The notes beneath the pieces are model-generated. The model searched no databases, was not told where the DNA came from, and saw only the letters and a program-made list of their open reading frames with translations. The position numbers and the translations under genes are program-made. This document shows, piece after piece, positions 63,685 to 64,000 of a DNA stretch of 64,000 nt; the first letter of the stretch is position 1; each line of letters starts with the position of its first letter. Source of the stretch: Sugiyamaella lignohabitans (lineage: Eukaryota > Ascomycota > Dipodascomycetes > Dipodascales > Trichomonascaceae); contig NC_031673.1 of NCBI RefSeq assembly GCF_001640025.1, positions 1,364,001 through 1,428,000 of the forward strand. Direction: 5' to 3'.

Positions 63685-63842
63685 AGTGCCCCAAAGAGGC
63701 AGCGAGTCGTTTCACAAATTGTATTATACAATAATACACGAACATTCAGCAGAAAGATGACCATACACGAAATACATACAAAGAAACATAAACAACGCAA
63801 CAAACTCAACTAAACATGTTTACCTCACCCGGGCCGACGCAT

Positions 63843-64000
63843 CTAAGCAGAGGCCTCCTCGGCAGCAGGGGCGGCGGCAGCAGGAGCCTCTTCGGCAGCA
63901 GCAGCACCCTCCTTTTGCGACTCGAGGTACTTCTTGTAGGCAGAAAGAGCCTCCTCGACACGCGACTTAAGAGCAGCATCGTCCTCAGCAAGGGCAATGA
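63843..64000 (-). CDS. 3' end of a gene cut by the window edge
   Basis: The last 52 codons and a TAG (63845-63843) are visible. They encode an acidic, helical, Ala/Glu-rich tail (KSRVEEALSAYKKYLESQ, then alternating Ala/Glu/Pro). Codon use is biased like that of highly expressed genes nearby. The family cannot be told from this fragment. Confidence 0.75.
   Translation of the reverse strand, partial: IALAEDDAALKSRVEEALSAYKKYLESQKEGAAAAEEAPAAAAPAAEEASA

Larger units (their letters stand above)
63017..63842. other. Intergenic stretch between convergent gene ends
   Basis: GC arms at 63044-63096, 63501-63636 and 63660-63684, with AT-rich sequence between. No gene seen. Confidence 0.65.

Overview
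The window is nuclear DNA of a budding yeast (Saccharomycotina). Evidence: fungal-only proteins (SUN-family wall protein, Apd1, Nce103, Dug3, NACalpha/Egd2), introns with GTAAGT/GTACGT donors and near-perfect TACTAAC branch points 10-20 bases before the acceptor, and compact genes on both strands. Several genes have two or three introns (DUG3, UBC13, PRE8, a UPF0658 Golgi protein), more than in Saccharomyces. CTG codons fall at conserved Leu positions (for example the ILLSIQALL stretch of UBC13), so the CTG-Ser code is unlikely. This fits an early-branching lineage such as Dipodascales/Trichomonascaceae; that placement is inference.

Layout. 0.4-9.4 kb: a THOC5-like mRNA-export factor, DUG3, an NYN-domain protein, the splicing factor SLT11/ECM2 and the UPF0658 protein. 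9.4-12.2 kb: no gene seen. 12.2-16.8 kb: a SIZ/PIAS SUMO ligase and proteasome subunit alpha2 (PRE8). 16.8-20.5 kb: gene-free, repeat-bearing. 20.6-21.3 kb: beta-carbonic anhydrase NCE103. 21.3-28.5 kb: a gene-poor stretch that changes from AT-rich to GC-rich near 24.7 kb. 29-36 kb: an NRG1-like zinc-finger protein, an ER disulfide isomerase and APD1. 38.9-44.7 kb: a secreted CREG-like protein with an apparent frameshift, a Rua1-type regulator and a SUN-family protein. 49.9-53.6 kb: two tandem secreted acid phosphatases. 56.4-57.6 kb: an orphan. 60-64 kb: EGD2, UBC13, a small membrane protein and the 3' end of one more gene.

The dominant feature is a dispersed GC-rich hairpin family, about 62 full or partial copies in 64 kb. 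The unit ('arm', 50-60 bp) starts GCCTCCGGCGGCTGGGG, has a hairpin CTGGGGC-NNN-GCCCCAG, then ACCCC and a variable end. End types used below: A ends CTCGAGTCG; B is the hairpin CTCCTGC-TTC-GCAGGAG; C is GCTCCGC-TTC-GCGGAGC; C2 is GCTCGC-TTC-GCGAGC; D is a short CTCGCTTCGCTCG end; E is GCTTGC/GCAAGC or GCCAGC/GCTGGC. Arms often form a polar composite of about 135 bp: an A arm, a 19-28 bp core that often contains ACGGTCCCAGC, then an inverted B or C arm. Arms sit in introns and just downstream of stop codons, never in a coding exon that I could define. The first arm after a stop codon is in the sense orientation in every case within 200 bp. Because arms are open in most frames, they produce many false ORFs.

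The genes are mostly independent housekeeping functions (mRNA export and splicing, SUMO and ubiquitin conjugation, proteasome, glutathione breakdown, CO2 hydration, ER folding, wall remodelling, phosphate scavenging). The only clear functional cluster is the tandem phosphatase pair, which shares a 27-bp upstream motif and lies near CACGTG (Pho4-type) sites. I found no tRNA, rRNA or CRISPR array.
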